NCBI GenBank assembly: GCA_032717465.1
Contig: CM064690.1
Span: forward strand, 6,237,917 to 6,301,916
Length of the DNA: 64,000 nt
Direction: 5' to 3'
Source of the DNA: Coenobita brevimanus
Lineage: Eukaryota; Arthropoda; Malacostraca; Decapoda; Coenobitidae
The notes beneath the pieces are model-generated. The model had not been told where the DNA came from and searched no databases. It saw only the letters and a program-made list of their open reading frames with translations. Position 1 is the first letter of the stretch. Every line of letters begins with the position of its first letter. Below, piece by piece: positions 46,596-59,642 of the stretch. Position numbers and translations under genes: made by a program.

Positions 46596-48517
46596 CCGAT
46601 GCTCGAAATGTAACACGGCCATCATCACCATCATCATCATCAGTAATATTCATTCCACCACCTCCACCACTACATCATAATCATCAGCAGCAGCATCGTC
46701 GTCGTCGTGCTTGTTTTGTTTTCACCCCCACCACCATCCTTATCAAGATCATCATCACAGTTATATTCATCCCCACCACTACCACCACCATCCCCATCAT
46801 CATCATCATCATCATCATCATCACTGTTTCCCATGCTTATGGTAACACAACAGTAGTAACATTTCATATAATTCCTTCTCCCTTACACCTTCATCAGTGA
46901 AGTGACTCCCAGCTTGCCTCTGTTCCCCTTCATTCTCCCTTCTCGTCTGGTGGTTGTGGCGGTGTTGCTGTTGTTTTCTTGTATTTGTTGTGGTTGGTGC
47001 TGCTTTTGTTGTTTTTGCTTCTTTTCTGTTTGCTGTTGTTATCGCTGTTTTATTTCTGCTGATGTTCGTGTTATTTTGTCGTTGTTATGGTAACTTCTTG
47101 TTTTTGTTCCTGTTCTTGTTCTTGTTCTTCTTTCTTTTGCAGAATTTTTTTCTCGTATTTTTCGCTATTTTTCCTCTTCCCTCTGATGTTTTGGTTATTA
47201 TTGCAGTTATTTTTATTTCTACTTTATTTTTACTATTATGGTTTTTCTTTCCTAGTTGATGATTATTCATTTTATTGTTTCTGGCTTACGTAGACGCAGG
47301 CACAATGGACTTCAAAAATGAGGCCACATAATGAGAGCGCTTTCATTTATCATTTATTTTTATTTCGTTGGGTTATTTTTTGCAAGAAGGAGGAGAGATT
47401 GTCTGTGTTTGCGCGTGGAGTGTGAGAAGTAAATTACGAGAGAATGAGAGAGATGCCTTCGTGTGGTGGCACCGGTCAGGGGAGAGGCAGGAGGGGAATT
47501 GACGCTATCAGGGTCCTATAACTCTCTCTTAAAATCGTTTGGGGTAAGCTGGAATACAGAACTAGAGTTGGTTCGACCATTCGAGGGTTTGAGGTGAAGT
47601 ATTAAGACTCTCAGGCTTCTATATCCATTTAACTGAGAATAATCGTCTCATGTTGGCAGGTAACACGGCCATCTTTCTTCCTTCTTTTCTGCCATCCTTT
47701 CAGTCTCTTTGCTTTCCTCTCCCTGTCCATCGTTCTTTCCTTCATTCTACCCTTCCTTCCTGCCTCCTATCCTCCCTCCCTCATTTCCGTCCTTCCTTCT
47801 TTCCTTTTCTCATATTCCGCTTTGTCTCATGCCCTCTTCATTTCGTTGTTCCCGCTCTCCTTTCCTTCCTGTCTTCTGTGCAATCTTCCTTCTTCAGTTC
47901 CTTTTATCCATTCTTTCTTGCATCCTTCGTTTCTTCAGCATTGCACCTTATTTCTTCCTTTACCACTTTAAAATCATTATTTCTTTTTTCTTTTTTTCTA
48001 CTTTCCGTCCTTCCTTCGTATCTTCTTCCTTCTCCTGGTTCCTTTTTTTCATTTCATCTGACATTTCTTCCTTTCATCCTTTTACCAGTCCAACCTTCAT
48101 TCTTTTCTTTCAGTCCTTTTACCCTTTTTACCTACTTACAGCATTTCCATCTTCCTTATTTCCTCCAGTGTTCCTGCCTTCCATCTTTCGTTCCATCCTT
48201 CCTTCTTCCCATCCTTCATTCCTCTTTCATCTCCTTATTATTCCTCTCTGGTCCATTAGATCTTTTATCCATTCTTTGTTTCCTTCTATCCTTCCTTCCT
48301 TCCTTCTTTCCATCCAACCATGTGTTGAACGCTGTACTGAAGACAAATGGCTTGCCATTTAATATTCCTCTCTGGTCCATTAGATCTTTTATCCATTCTT
48401 TCTTTTTCCCTCTATCCTTCCTTCTTTCCTCCTTCTTTCCTTCCAACCATGTGTTGTACGCTGTATTGTTGACAAATAGCTTGCCATTTATTACCATACC
48501 TTACACCCTCCCACTCA

Positions 48518-48557
<40 letters not shown>

Positions 48558-48649
48558 ATGCTGACGTATAGAAAAAAGTAAAACCAGGCATTAGGATCGG
48601 AAGAAAAAGAAATGGAAGGAGAAGAGTCGCTGAAAAGGTGTATGGATGT

Positions 48650-48695
<46 letters not shown>
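46430..48695 (+). repeat. Old duplicated block (partner of copy C)
   Basis: Collinear with 28660-31290. Includes (CT)n at 46426-46462 and 46548-46592, (ATC)n at 46800-46825, a TTG/TTC-rich part at 46950-47290 and polypyrimidine TTCC at 47680-48310. It also has a local direct repeat: CCTCTCTGGTCCATTAGATC occurs at 48244 and 48367, each followed by pyrimidines, ACCATGTGTTG and GCTTGCCATTTA. (CT)n lies at 48521-48553 and (GA)n at 48654-48691. A 302-codon pyrimidine-tract frame is not a gene. Confidence 0.78.
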
Positions 48696-48697
<2 letters not shown>

Positions 48698-48834
48698 GTG
48701 AAGTAACGACCTAAAAAGGAAAACTAGAGAATTGTACCGTAAGAAAGTAAAGTGGGAGAGAAAATTGGAGGGAAAATTCGAAAGGCAAGTGAAAGTAGTA
48801 GTATTCGTAGTACTAATAACTACATCCCAGTCTC

Positions 48835-49923
48835 ATTTCAATACAAACTCTGTGCACTGCATGCCGAATTTACTCTTCTGTAGCTTACCCCCCCTCCTTT
48901 CTGGGAATAGGGCGGGAATTAAGACACGTCCATATAACCAAGCAGTTCCACTCACAGTTATGTCGGTGCCACCTAGTGAAGGCTTCTCTCCTCAGTACCC
49001 GTTTGGTGACATCAAAAGCCAAGTAAATATTGCTGAGCTGTAAGAAATTAGGGATCTTTGTTAGGTTTGAGTAAACGCGCTATAGATGACTCCCGTAGAT
49101 AGAACAAAATTATCTGGTTGTAGCCTAAGTTAAATGTAAACGACGTACATGAGCTGAAAGAGCAGAAAACAGTAACCAAGGAGATTCATTCCTACCTCAT
49201 AACAAAGGGTCATCGAATGTCATGCAACCACGACTTACTAGGCTGTTCAGGTTGTGAGAGTAATTCAGTTTTGTTAGATGAAAAGAGACGGGCTTTAGTA
49301 ACCAGGGAGACTTATTCCTGCATGATAAGTAGAGCGCCTAAATATCATATACATGGTAATCGTGAGTTCCATTCTACGATCCTTTAACATAACTTGGCCC
49401 AGATTTTCATTTTGTAGCTTATTTAACGTAGCTAAGTAGTACAGAATGGCAGTACTATGGCTCAGCGTCCTTTCCATGCCGCTCCTTCGGGACTAGCATC
49501 ATATTTTAGTGTTAATTTATTGCTACAACATAGTGTTCGTGACAGAGGAATTATAAGAGAAATGATTTTTAGGCCACGGGGAAGTAGAAATAGGATAGTT
49601 ACTCCAGATCACAATATAGTTCCCCTTTACTCCTCAGTAATAAGGTAAATAAAATGTTGCCGTTAGACTCCATTTACTTTCACTCATTTGAAAATTTTGA
49701 GCATGTATTGATTCTCAAGTGCGACAATACGTGATGTTTTTACTGTGCGCGAAAATGGTGATCATCTACTCTTCTACCAATGGGACACATTCGAATATTA
49801 TGTTGTAATTAACGCTAGATGTTTGAGACTAACATGAATGTTGAAATTGTCTCAAACAGCCGTATTATGATCAGGCCGAGTCTACCAACCTACTTAACGC
49901 TAGACGATTCCACTCTGTTGAGC

Positions 49924-49966
<43 letters not shown>

Positions 49967-50210
49967 GTCGTTGCCACCATTAATCATCTCATCATAGGGA
50001 ATATACTTGTTCTGTTTATCAGCTGGGCAGTTGATTCACAGACGTCTGTGAGTTTAATAATTATAATGGTGTTCATGATGATGGTACTACTACTACTACT
50101 AATAATAATACGGCAGCTCGGTACAACTTACATTACCCTATTTATTTCTTAACTCCCTCACTCAAACGTCTATACAGTTAATCTCTCTCTGTCTCTCTCT
50201 CTCTCATAAG
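48835..50210 (+). repeat. Segmental duplicate B (empty site)
   Basis: Duplicate of 42826-46440 without the LINE and without the 190-base segment. Contains (CA)n at 49924-49965. Confidence 0.85.
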
Positions 50211-50327
50211 CTGTAAACTTCAATTAGATAAAATAACTTCAACAAAAACCACAGCCAAACCATTCTAATCATTTTATTTGAATTTCCGGGTGCTAGGAAT
50301 TTTATTTTATTTTTTTTTTAATTAATT

Positions 50328-50328
50328 T

Positions 50329-50372
<44 letters not shown>
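50328..50372. repeat. (GA)n
   Basis: About 42 bases. Confidence 0.95.
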
Positions 50373-50375
<3 letters not shown>

Positions 50376-50390
50376 GTATTAAAATAGATG

Positions 50391-50395
<5 letters not shown>

Positions 50396-50427
<32 letters not shown>

Positions 50428-50484
50428 TGAGAGAGGTGGAGTGCTAGTGTGGGTGGAAATGTGTGCGACGTTAAGGGAAAGATG

Positions 50485-50531
<47 letters not shown>

Positions 50532-50552
50532 GGAGAGAGCTGAGGAAGGGGG

Positions 50553-50599
<47 letters not shown>

Positions 50600-50620
50600 G
50601 GAGAGAGCTTTTGAGTGGGG

Positions 50621-50661
<41 letters not shown>

Positions 50662-50682
50662 GGAGAGAGCTGAGGACGGGGG

Positions 50683-50723
<41 letters not shown>

Positions 50724-50782
50724 GGAGAGAGCTGAGGAAGGGGGGTGAGTGTGTGTGTGTCGGAGAGGGCTGAGGAAGGGGG

Positions 50783-50835
<53 letters not shown>

Positions 50836-50857
50836 GGAGAGAGCTGAGGAAGGGGGG

Positions 50858-50905
<48 letters not shown>

Positions 50906-50930
50906 TAGATAGAGGGGGCGGAGTTTTTGT
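50396..50930. repeat. Compound minisatellite: (GT)n plus 28-base spacer
   Basis: Six copies of CGGAGAGAGCTGAGGAAGGG followed by GGGTGA begin at 50531, 50599, 50661, 50723, 50761 and 50835. They are separated by (GT)n of variable length, so the period ranges from 38 to 74. One copy has CTTTTGAGTGGG in place of CTGAGGAAGGG. The outer flanks share GAATGTGTG(C)GACGT (50457 and 50938). Confidence 0.92.
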
Positions 50931-51009
50931 GTAGGTGCGAATGTGTGACGTAGATAGTGCGGTTGCAGTGGGAACGTATATGAAGTGTTACTGTCATTTT
51001 TTTTTTTTT

Positions 51010-51640
51010 TTAATCTGTGTACATAGATTATGGTAGTTGCGGTAGTTACAACAATGACTGCGGTAGACGTAACTGTGGTTGTCCTTGCGGTAGTTGTTGC
51101 AGTTGTGATTGTGGTACTTCCAATAACTGTGGGGTTTGTGGTAGGACTGATAATTGTGGTACACTGGTATTTTTGGTAGTCAGTAGATTTAGTGGTGATG
51201 GTAGTAGAAATGATGATAGCAGTGGCAGAGTTTGGAGTGGTGGTAGTCATGGTACCATTAATGGTGATGGTGTGGTAGGTATTATTTGGTTTTGGTGGTG
51301 GTGGTAGCAATGGTTGGATGGTAATGATGATAGTAGTTGATGTAGTTGTGGTAAGCTAGGTGATGCATAATTGACCCTCATGGTGTAGTGAAAATAATGG
51401 TGGTGGTTGTGATGTACATAGTGATGAGAGTGGTAGCTGTGGTTGACTGTGGTGGCTGAGGTAATTGTAGTGAAGGCTGTCGTAATGGCAGGTACAATGA
51501 CAGTTGTGGTGGTGGCTGAAGTTGGTGGTGGTTATTGAAAATGTGGTAGTTGTGGTGGAGAGTCGAAGCTGCGGCATTTGTTGTTATACTGAGAGTTGTA
51601 TTGGTCATTTCTGCTGTGGGTGGGAGAAATCATTTCGTGG

Positions 51641-51680
<40 letters not shown>
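51010..51680. repeat. GGT/TGT-rich tract and (CT)n
   Basis: Irregular GTAGTTGTGGT sequence from 51020 to 51560, like 5160-5790 but without a clear long period. (CT)n at 51643-51677. Confidence 0.85.
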
Positions 51681-51942
51681 CTGTTTTCCGATGATGGTGA
51701 TGATGATCATGATGTCGCTAGAACGGGATATATTGAAAATAACGATAAATAGGTATGTTTAAAAGCATGATGCTCTGTTTTGATAAAGTATTAATGTAAC
51801 TGATTTTCTACTAATATTTTCACAATAATCGTATTTGGCTATTATTTTTTACAATCTCCAAATCATTCAGCTATTTCGAAATTTATAAATATTGAGTTAA
51901 TGCTGTCCGTGCTTTTTTTCTGTAATCTTCTTACAGTAATGA

Positions 51943-51979
<37 letters not shown>

Positions 51980-52025
51980 ACCTAACCACAAAAATTATTG
52001 CCATCCCAACCGTTCACCAAAGAAA
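51681..52025. other. Spacer with (CA)n
   Basis: (CA)n at 51948-51977. Nothing else seen. Confidence 0.6.
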
Positions 52026-52245
52026 CCCAGACACCTTAAGGCCAAATGGGGTGGTTAGGAAAAAAAAAAAATCTGTCACGCTGTCCTTCGCCATCAGGCT
52101 GTCCTTTCACCAGCTCAGGCCACCTTCATTAGAATACCTCCCACCCCAACCTTCCACCTCATCAGCGATTTCACCTTCCACCTCATTCATTATCCTGGTC
52201 AGTTTCATTCTCCATTCTCCACACAACCAAGAAAATTGTCCCCAC
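52026..52245 (-). mobile_element. Probable remnant of the 2.6-kb-type LINE 3' end
   Basis: The minus strand shows ACCACCCCATTTGGCC...GGTGTCTGG like the LINE tail. Upstream of it are blocks resembling the end of the coding region: GGACAGC, GAGGTGGAAGG and GTGTGGAGAATGGAGAATGAAA. An A-run (52059-52070) interrupts it. Strongly diverged. Confidence 0.45.
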
Positions 52246-52386
52246 AACCAGCATCATGTATACAGACCTTTAAGGTAATCAACATCCATCACCTCTACTA
52301 CTATTCTTTCATGCCACTCCATTCATTACTCTTCCTCTGTTGTCTTGCTAGTGACGGTGTGATGCATTGCGATGTTTTATAATTAT

Positions 52387-52471
<85 letters not shown>

Positions 52472-52654
52472 AATAGATTAATTTGTACCTTTCGGGCAGT
52501 CTATCTACCCGTTAATGAATCTACCTACCTATTATTTCATAAAAGTGTGGCAAAATATGAAAGGCATACAGGTGTAGTACTTATCAAGATTTCGTGGAAA
52601 TGCCCTGAAAACTTATTGTGCAAGTCTACAGTAGTTGAAAAAAAGTTAGTTACT

Positions 52655-52712
<58 letters not shown>

Positions 52713-53079
52713 GCAGTGTATCACCAAGTTGAGGAACTATGATAACAGAGAGAGAGAGTACCGTATCACCAAACGGAAACTATGACATCACGTTAAACGA
52801 TTATTCGTCGTGTTAGTTTTGACCAAGGTACAGTTGGAGTCAATAGTCTTGTAATATGTCTGTATTCGAACGAAACCAAATAAATAAACTTAAAATGTAA
52901 ACTGCAGGCCAAGCCGCTCAAACCCGCTTGATTTTCTCCGGGTTGTTTACCAAGATAGTTTTAGGCTTTGACGCAGGTTCAGGGTAATGTAAGGTAATTA
53001 ATTGTTGTGATCGTAGTTTGATATCGTGGGATACCTCCATAGAGTTTTCTGGATTTCACTATGTTGGATTATATCTTCT

Positions 53080-53139
<60 letters not shown>

Positions 53140-53575
53140 CAATACTCCGTTCACCTTTACGTAGAAACTGATATCTCTCCTGGTTAAAATCTGGACAGTA
53201 GCAATAAATTAGCACCAGAATATGATGCTAGTCGCAATGAAGTTCTCTGAAAATGATATTAAGCCATGTTAATGTGCAACTGTCACTGAGCTACGGGGAT
53301 TGAGGTGAATGAGGTGCAAAGAGGAGAAACCCTCCTTCTCGTTGAAATGAATGAACTGCATACACTTTTCTTGATTCATTTGACACCATTCAGGTCCAGA
53401 GGTATGCTCTCATGGACTGATAATCTCCTAGGTTGTGGAAGCTCCGTTCCAACTCTTTCTAAGTAATTTATTTTTGAATATGCTTGGTTAATATCATGTC
53501 GGGCTTGCAACTATCAAGTACTTGGCGCCTACCTGAATACCGCTGCTCCTGACGTCATCTCCACCTCGAACTCAC
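52246..53575. other. Spacer with several microsatellites
   Basis: (CT)n 52389-52418, (GA)n 52431-52469, (GA)n-(GACA)n 52657-52712 and (GT)n 53085-53138. No gene seen in the intervening sequence. Confidence 0.7.
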
Positions 53576-53700
53576 ACTGCCCCTTCAGACCGAGGCCTGG
53601 ATCGAGTTGGAGTAGAGGAGAGGAGGAAGGCGGAGAAAGGAGGAGTGAAGAAGAAGACGGATGTGGGGCAGGCAAATATGGAGCAGGGGACGATAGGACG

Positions 53701-53883
53701 ATGGATCGCCAGTGTCAGAAGTTCCTGAAGGCACCATATAAAACACTCCGACGTAAACATGGTGCTGAAGTTTTGGCACGTGCACAGCAGGAGTGGGACC
53801 GAACACAGGGAGCTAGGAGACAGCGAGGGCTGGAGAGAATTGCAGAGGAAAGGGAAGATGAAACACAAGAATATATGAAGTGA
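53701..53883 (+). CDS. Short charged open frame, unassigned
   Basis: Sixty codons encoding a basic/acidic, Arg/Glu/Gln-rich peptide ('MDRQCQKFLKAPYKTLRRKH'). Unlike most short frames here, it does not lie in a simple repeat. No domain is recognised. It lies about 100 bases upstream of a possible LTR and could be the tail of an element's coding region or chance. Confidence 0.2.
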   Translation: MDRQCQKFLKAPYKTLRRKHGAEVLARAQQEWDRTQGARRQRGLERIAEEREDETQEYMK

Positions 53884-53987
53884 ATAAGGGAGTGATGGGA
53901 GAAGGAGGGTGACTAGGTGAGGGGCAAAAAACATCCAGGACGTTGATTAGTAAACAAGCTCTTGAGGGGCCGGGGTGCAGAGGTTAA

Positions 53988-54851
53988 TGTACTGTACTAG
54001 GAGTGCACTGGAGGGCCTCGGTGAGGGCTCTTATCTGTGAGATCTATACCCTGATGGTGTGCCAGTGAGTGAGAGCCGAGGGTGTATACTGGGACAGAAT
54101 AGGGTGTATTGATGACTCAATATCCGTATGGAAGTGTATAAAAGCATGCTCATGAGAGAGGCGGGGTCAGAGAGAGTTTGGCAGACAGAAATTGTCTCGT
54201 GTCCAGCTGGGACAGACAGGGAGAACACAGCCACGACCATGGGCATCGCGGTACTGGTGAGTAGAAGTATTTGAAGAATAGTCTTGCGGGAGAGCAACGC
54301 AAGGTGAATAAGTGCCGTTAAAATACAGTAAAGTACTGGCAGTCACTAATCGGAAAAACCAGCAATATTATTTGACGCGTATGTTCCAGGTCGTGGCGAG
54401 TATTAATTAATTAGTATAATTAACTTGGAGTAAGACTTGTAATTTATAAGTGAACATTTATCACTCACTGATGGGTTGTTTAGTCAATGACTGAGTAAAC
54501 TTGAGTTGTACATAATTATCAAGTTCAGTACTTAGTTGCTGTCAAGTCGTAAATAAGCGATTAAGATTTCCCTTGTGTCGAGTTGAGACTCGGGATATTT
54601 AGTGCTATAGTTGTGTAACTGCTTCTAAAGTAGTGTAAATACTCTGTGTGCAATTGTAATATTTAAAGTAAAAATTGTTTCTGTGTTTCGAAACCTTAGT
54701 GTGGAATTTATTTTTTTGGAAGTCCGGGAGGGAGTCTGGGGCAGAAAGGGGTATTTAATATCTTGTTGTCCTAACCTACGAGGTTGTAGGTCCACCCTGG
54801 GCTTGTCTTCACACTCTCCGCTGCTACTGTCACACGTTACCAACTACTACA
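53988..54851 (+). other. Possible LTR, or promoter with first exon
   Basis: A perfect TATAAAA (54138-54144) is followed about 95 bases later by CACGACCATGGGCATCGCGG, a good initiation context, and a donor-like GTGAGT (54256-54261). This could be a promoter and tiny first exon. Alternatively the segment has TGTACTG...CTACTACA ends, a G-rich purine run just before (53963-53983) and TGGCAGCCG just after, as in an LTR. No second copy is seen in the window to settle this. Confidence 0.3.
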
Positions 54852-55982
54852 TAGTGGCAGCCGTTCACTGTGCTCGGCGAGACTGAGTGGGAAGCATACC
54901 AAGAGTTATGTAGAGAGTGTAGGATACGACAATTTGTATACTATTCAGTGCGAAAATGGTGTTATCGAAATTATTTGTATAGCAAAGAATAGGAGAGTAA
55001 GGAGTAATCAGCAAAATAAATCGTTTATTAAGAGGTGTTATGGAGCTTCATAATCCAAACAGAATTCCTCCCATGGCCCTTCCCATTCCTCACCACAGTC
55101 CCAGCCAATCCCACTCATTTGTTTGTCCTACATACCCCTTTACCCACCCCTATGGTACTTTCATTTGAGAGGTTATTCTGAAGTAAGCTTTCACTAACCT
55201 CTAGCCACTAATCCTACAACACTCATGTCCACTGCAGATAATTAACTGTCCCAGCTCTGCAGTTCATCAGGGTTACAGTCCATCCAGCCCATTCCATTGC
55301 TCACCACGTCCATGTCTACCCCCCTCCCTCCCCTTACACTTATCGGTTTCATGAAGCGATCGCAGACCTCTTGTTGGAGGAACACAAGGGTCCATATTCT
55401 CGTCTGTTGAGGAACCTCTCTAACACTTTTTCTTGAGCAATTGTTTTGCTTATTACATGTTACTGTCCTCTTTGTGTTATATAAATGCATCGAACACGCC
55501 CGCCATACATTTCAGAATAAAATGCAAACGATATTAACAGCCTAACCAAAGAATAAATTGCTAAGGAAGAGGTTTTTGGGACGTTCCCTGCCGGACGAGA
55601 ATATGAACCTTGTCGACGGATATGGTGAATTATAACTATCTTATGAACCCCACAGCTAAATTAAATGACTAATTTTTAACCTAATTAACATTAGCTAATT
55701 AACTGTTTGGCTCATTTACTAAGCCTGCCATTATTCCCGTATCACACCATACAGCTTAGTTTTCTTAACCACACGTCAGTAACTTCATCCGCAACTTGTA
55801 ATCAGCCAACTTCATATTTGACGTCATCATCGACGTTATGGATCGTCTCATTACTTTTCCTCCAGAAGTACATTATTATTTTTTTTTAATAAGTTTTTGC
55901 TGACGTCTGATAGATTTTGTGAAAATTAGATCTGACGTCTCGTAGTAAAGGGGTTGATGGAGGTTGTATCTACCCCATCCCG

Positions 55983-56013
<31 letters not shown>

Positions 56014-56038
56014 CCACTTACTGGGCACAAAATGAGGG

Positions 56039-56069
<31 letters not shown>

Positions 56070-56640
56070 GAGAGCACCACCTGATCAGAGTTGGGGCTTG
56101 AAACATCGAGACCAAAGCTCCCAGGCTCAGAGAGAGAGAGAGAGAGAGAGAGAGAACATTGCTTGACAAAGGGGTTAGAGCCTGTAATATCAACACTCCC
56201 AGGCTCCTATACTCTAAGCCATACAATGTTATCTTACTGAAATGATCTCTCACTACTGAGCGCCTGCGATGTGTGTGTGTGTGTGTGTGTGTGTGTGTTC
56301 ATGGCTATTCTAAAAGCTCTATGGAAGCGCAAAATCTGCTATAGCCGTGCCTATCCACTAAGTCAGGTAACCTTGATTAATGTAAGTGATTTCTTGTATA
56401 TGCTGGTACCTTTGACTTCACATTTCCGAGGAGTAGACTGTAGCACCAGTCGAGCAGGGCAGTACTCCCGAGGTGGATGGAAAGCTGATGACAGGGAGTG
56501 CTGGAGCTCCCGTTTCATCAGCCCTTAGGACTAGTTCCTGACCATCCCCCTTTGCTGAACTTTTTCAGTGTCTCAGTTACACAGAGAGTAGGCCAGCATG
56601 CTCTCCAGTACAAATTTCTCTAACTATCTTCACCACACTG
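54852..56640. other. Unassigned spacer
   Basis: No recognisable coding domain. A-run at 55985-56010, GA blocks at 56037-56074 and 56130-56156, (GT)n at 56271-56299. About 56440-56683 probably includes the 5' UTR of the LINE that follows. Confidence 0.5.
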
Positions 56641-56683
56641 CATGCACAGTACACACTACACTTCCTATTCAAAATTTACCAAA

Positions 56684-57085
56684 ATGGCGTCGTCTTATCA
56701 AGCCTCGGAGTCCCCAGGGGGGGGGACCATAAATGCCCCCACCATCTGCCCGTCTCCCGGTGACGACTCAGGGTGCCTGGAACCACGGTCTGACTCTCTT
56801 CTTCTTCATTTCTGCAACATTCGCGGCCTTTCCTCTAACTTTCGCTCTGTTGAGCACCACCTCTCCTCCTCTAAACCTCACCTTCTTTTTCTAACGGAGA
56901 CTCAGCTGTCTGAGACAACTGACAGCAAACCCTTTCTGTATCCTCCTACTTTCTCTATACTCATTTCAAAGCCAAAGGTGGTTGTTGTGTATATATACGC
57001 AACGACTTATCTTGCTCTCGTGTTCCTGAACTTGATTCTTCTGAATTCTCCACACTCTGGCTTCGGCTTTCCTGTCATTCTCTGA
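56684..57085 (+). pseudogene. LINE endonuclease, N-terminal part
   Basis: Starts ATG GCG at 56684 (AAAATGG context) in preference to an upstream non-ATG. The apurinic-type endonuclease begins at 'LLHFCNIRGL' (Asn-containing first catalytic block) and 'PHLLFLTETQL' (catalytic Glu). The frame is lost near 56977: the next stretch of endonuclease is read in another frame to about 57135, and then in the frame of the following entry. Two single-base indels explain this. Confidence 0.8.
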
Positions 57086-57140
57086 CTAAATATATCTGTG
57101 CTGTTTACTTATCCCCTAATTCTACTGACTATCAAAATTC

Positions 57141-59642
57141 TTCGACTATCTTACTTCTACGATGGAACACATTCTATCCATTTCTCCTTTCTCTGAAATC
57201 TCCATTCTTGGAGATTTCAATGTTCACCACCACCTTTGGCTCTCCTCTCCTTTCACAGATCCACCTGGTGAACAAGCCTACATCTTTTCTATCCTTAATG
57301 ACCTAGAGCAGCTTGTACAGCACCCTACCCGTATCCCTGACCGCCTTGGTGAGAGCTCCAACATACTTGACCTCTTCCTCACAACTAATCCTTCTGCTTA
57401 CTCTGTTAATCTTTTCTCTCCGTTGGGCTCCTCCGATCACAACCTTATTACCTTAACCTGTCCTATCACTCCGGTACGGCCTGTGGACCCTCCAGTGAAA
57501 CGTTGTCTGTGGCATTTTGGAGCCGCGGACTGGGAGGCCCTCAGGCAGTACTTCTTTGATTTTCCCTGGAATGATTATTGCTTCCGTGGCCGGGAGCCAT
57601 CTGAGTGTGCCTTGCGCATTACGGAGGTTATTCTCTCGGGCATGGAAGCATACATTCCTTTCTCATATCCTTTGACTAATGCAAGAAAACCTTGGTTTAA
57701 TCACGCTTGTTCTAATGCTGTCCGCAACAAGGAGAGGGCCTACAAAAGGTACCGGAGCCAACCCACCCCTGAATCACATCATCTTTACATTTCTGCCCGG
57801 AATCGTGCTAAGTCTGTTCTTCGCTCTACTAAAAATAATTTCATCCATACTAAATGCTCTCAACTCTCCGACTCGAATTCTTCCCGCTCCTTCTGGCATC
57901 TTGCCAAAAATCTTTCTAACAACTTTACCTCATCATCCTTCCCTCCTCTTTTCTACTCTGATGGTTCTGTAGCTATTTCTTCTACTGATAAAGCAGATCT
58001 CTTCACACAGACTTTCTCCCCCAATTCTACCTTAGACGATTCCGGTGCTGTTCCTCCATCACTTCCCCCCTCTGACTTCCTCATGGCTGACATTAAAATT
58101 TCTTCAGTTGATGTATTTTCTGCCATCACTGGCCTCAGTACTAACAAGGCATATGGGCCTGATGGGGTCCCTCCTGTTGTTCTCAAGAACTGTGCTTCTG
58201 TGCTTACACCCTGCCTAGGCAAACTCTTTCGCCTTTGTCTGTCAACTTGTACCTTTCCTTCTTGCTGGAAGTTTGCTCTCATTCAGCCAGTCCGAAAGAA
58301 GGGTGACCACTCCCAACCCTCCAACTATCGTCCAATTGCTTTAACGTCCTGTATTTCAAAAGTTTTCGAGTCAATTCTTAATAGAAAAATTTTAAGGCAT
58401 CTTTCCTATCACAACCTTCTTTCCGATCGTCAGTATGGGTTCCGTCAGGGACGCTCCACTGGCGATCTTCTCATCTACCTTTCAGACTCCTGGTCATCCT
58501 CCTTTCGGGACTTTGGCGAAAGCTTTGCCATTGCACTTGACATCTCTAAGGCTTTCGATCGAGTCTGGCATAAATCTTTAATTTCCAAACTGCCCTCCTA
58601 CGGTTTCTATCCTTCTATCTGTGCCTTTATCGCAAGCTTCCTTTCTGGTCGTTCTATAGCCGCTGTTGTAGACGGCCATCGTTCTTCTCCTAGATCTATC
58701 AACAGTGGTGTCCCTCAGGGCTCTGTCCTATCACCAACTCTCTTCCTTTTATTCATCAATGATCTTCTAAGCTGTACATCTAACCCTATCCACTCATACG
58801 CTGACGACTCCACCCTTCACCTTTCCATTCGGTTCCCGCAACGCCCATCTCAACAGTTACTTCAACAAGCAAGGGATGAGGCTATGGCACACCTAATGTC
58901 TGATTTGGCTCGTATCTCTGACTGGGGTAAAAATAATATGGTTGTCTTTAATGCATCTAAGACTCAGTTCTTACACCTATCAACCCGACAAAATCTTCCA
59001 CAGGTATACCCACTAATGTTTAATAATATTTAGCTTAATCCTGCATCATCCTTGAACATGCTTGGGGTTTCATTTACTCGGGACTTATCTTGGAAAGATC
59101 ATATTACATCTCTTGTAAAATCTGCTTCCAAGAGATTGGGTGTGCTAAGCCGACTCCGCTCTTTCTTTACCCCTGCACAATTGTTGACTCTATACAGGGG
59201 TTTTATCCGCCCCTGTGTGGAGTACAACTCTCATGTGTGGGGAGGCTCCCCACATACAGCTCTTCTCAATAGGGTGGAGTCAAAGGCTTTTCGTCTCATT
59301 AACTCTCCTCCTCTTACTGACTCCCTTCAACCTCTGTCTCTTCGCCGCACTGTTGCATCTTTATCTCTTTTCTATCGCTACTTTAATGATCACTGCTCCT
59401 CTGAACTGTCTGCTTGCATTCCTCCACCTCTACGACGGGCGCGTAGCACCCGTCTGGCAGCAAACTCTCATCCTTTTTCTGTCCAACTCTCTAATGCAAG
59501 AGTTAACCGTTACTCCCAGTCTTTCATTTATGCAACAGGTCAGCTCTGGAACTGTCTCCCTCTGTCTGTATTTACTGCTGCCTATGATCTCCAGTCTTTC
59601 AAACGCAGTGTGTCCAGGCATCTCAAAATGATTGGATCTTGA
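57141..59642 (+). pseudogene. LINE endonuclease end, reverse transcriptase and C-terminus
   Basis: One frame throughout, broken by a single TAG at 59031-59033. Endonuclease blocks '[13 protein letters not shown]' and 'SSDHNLIT' lie at the start. RT blocks include '[16 protein letters not shown]', '[13 protein letters not shown]' (first catalytic Asp), '[20 protein letters not shown]' and 'YADDSTLH' (catalytic Asp pair). After the stop, the same frame resumes with 'MLGVSFTRDLSWKDHI', 'LYRGFIRPCVEYNSHVWGG' and the C-terminal 'VNRYSQSFIYATGQLWNCLP'. All three RT aspartates remain. If not read through, the product loses the post-RT region, which is normally needed for target-primed reverse transcription. 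Confidence 0.9.

Noticed and set aside
47650..48558. 302-codon Phe/Leu/Ser-rich frame
   Set aside because: Same reason: TTCC-rich tract with microsatellite ends.
50396..50930. CRISPR-like geometry (conserved repeat, variable spacer)
   Set aside because: The 'spacers' are (GT)n; the genome is eukaryotic; no cas-like genes.
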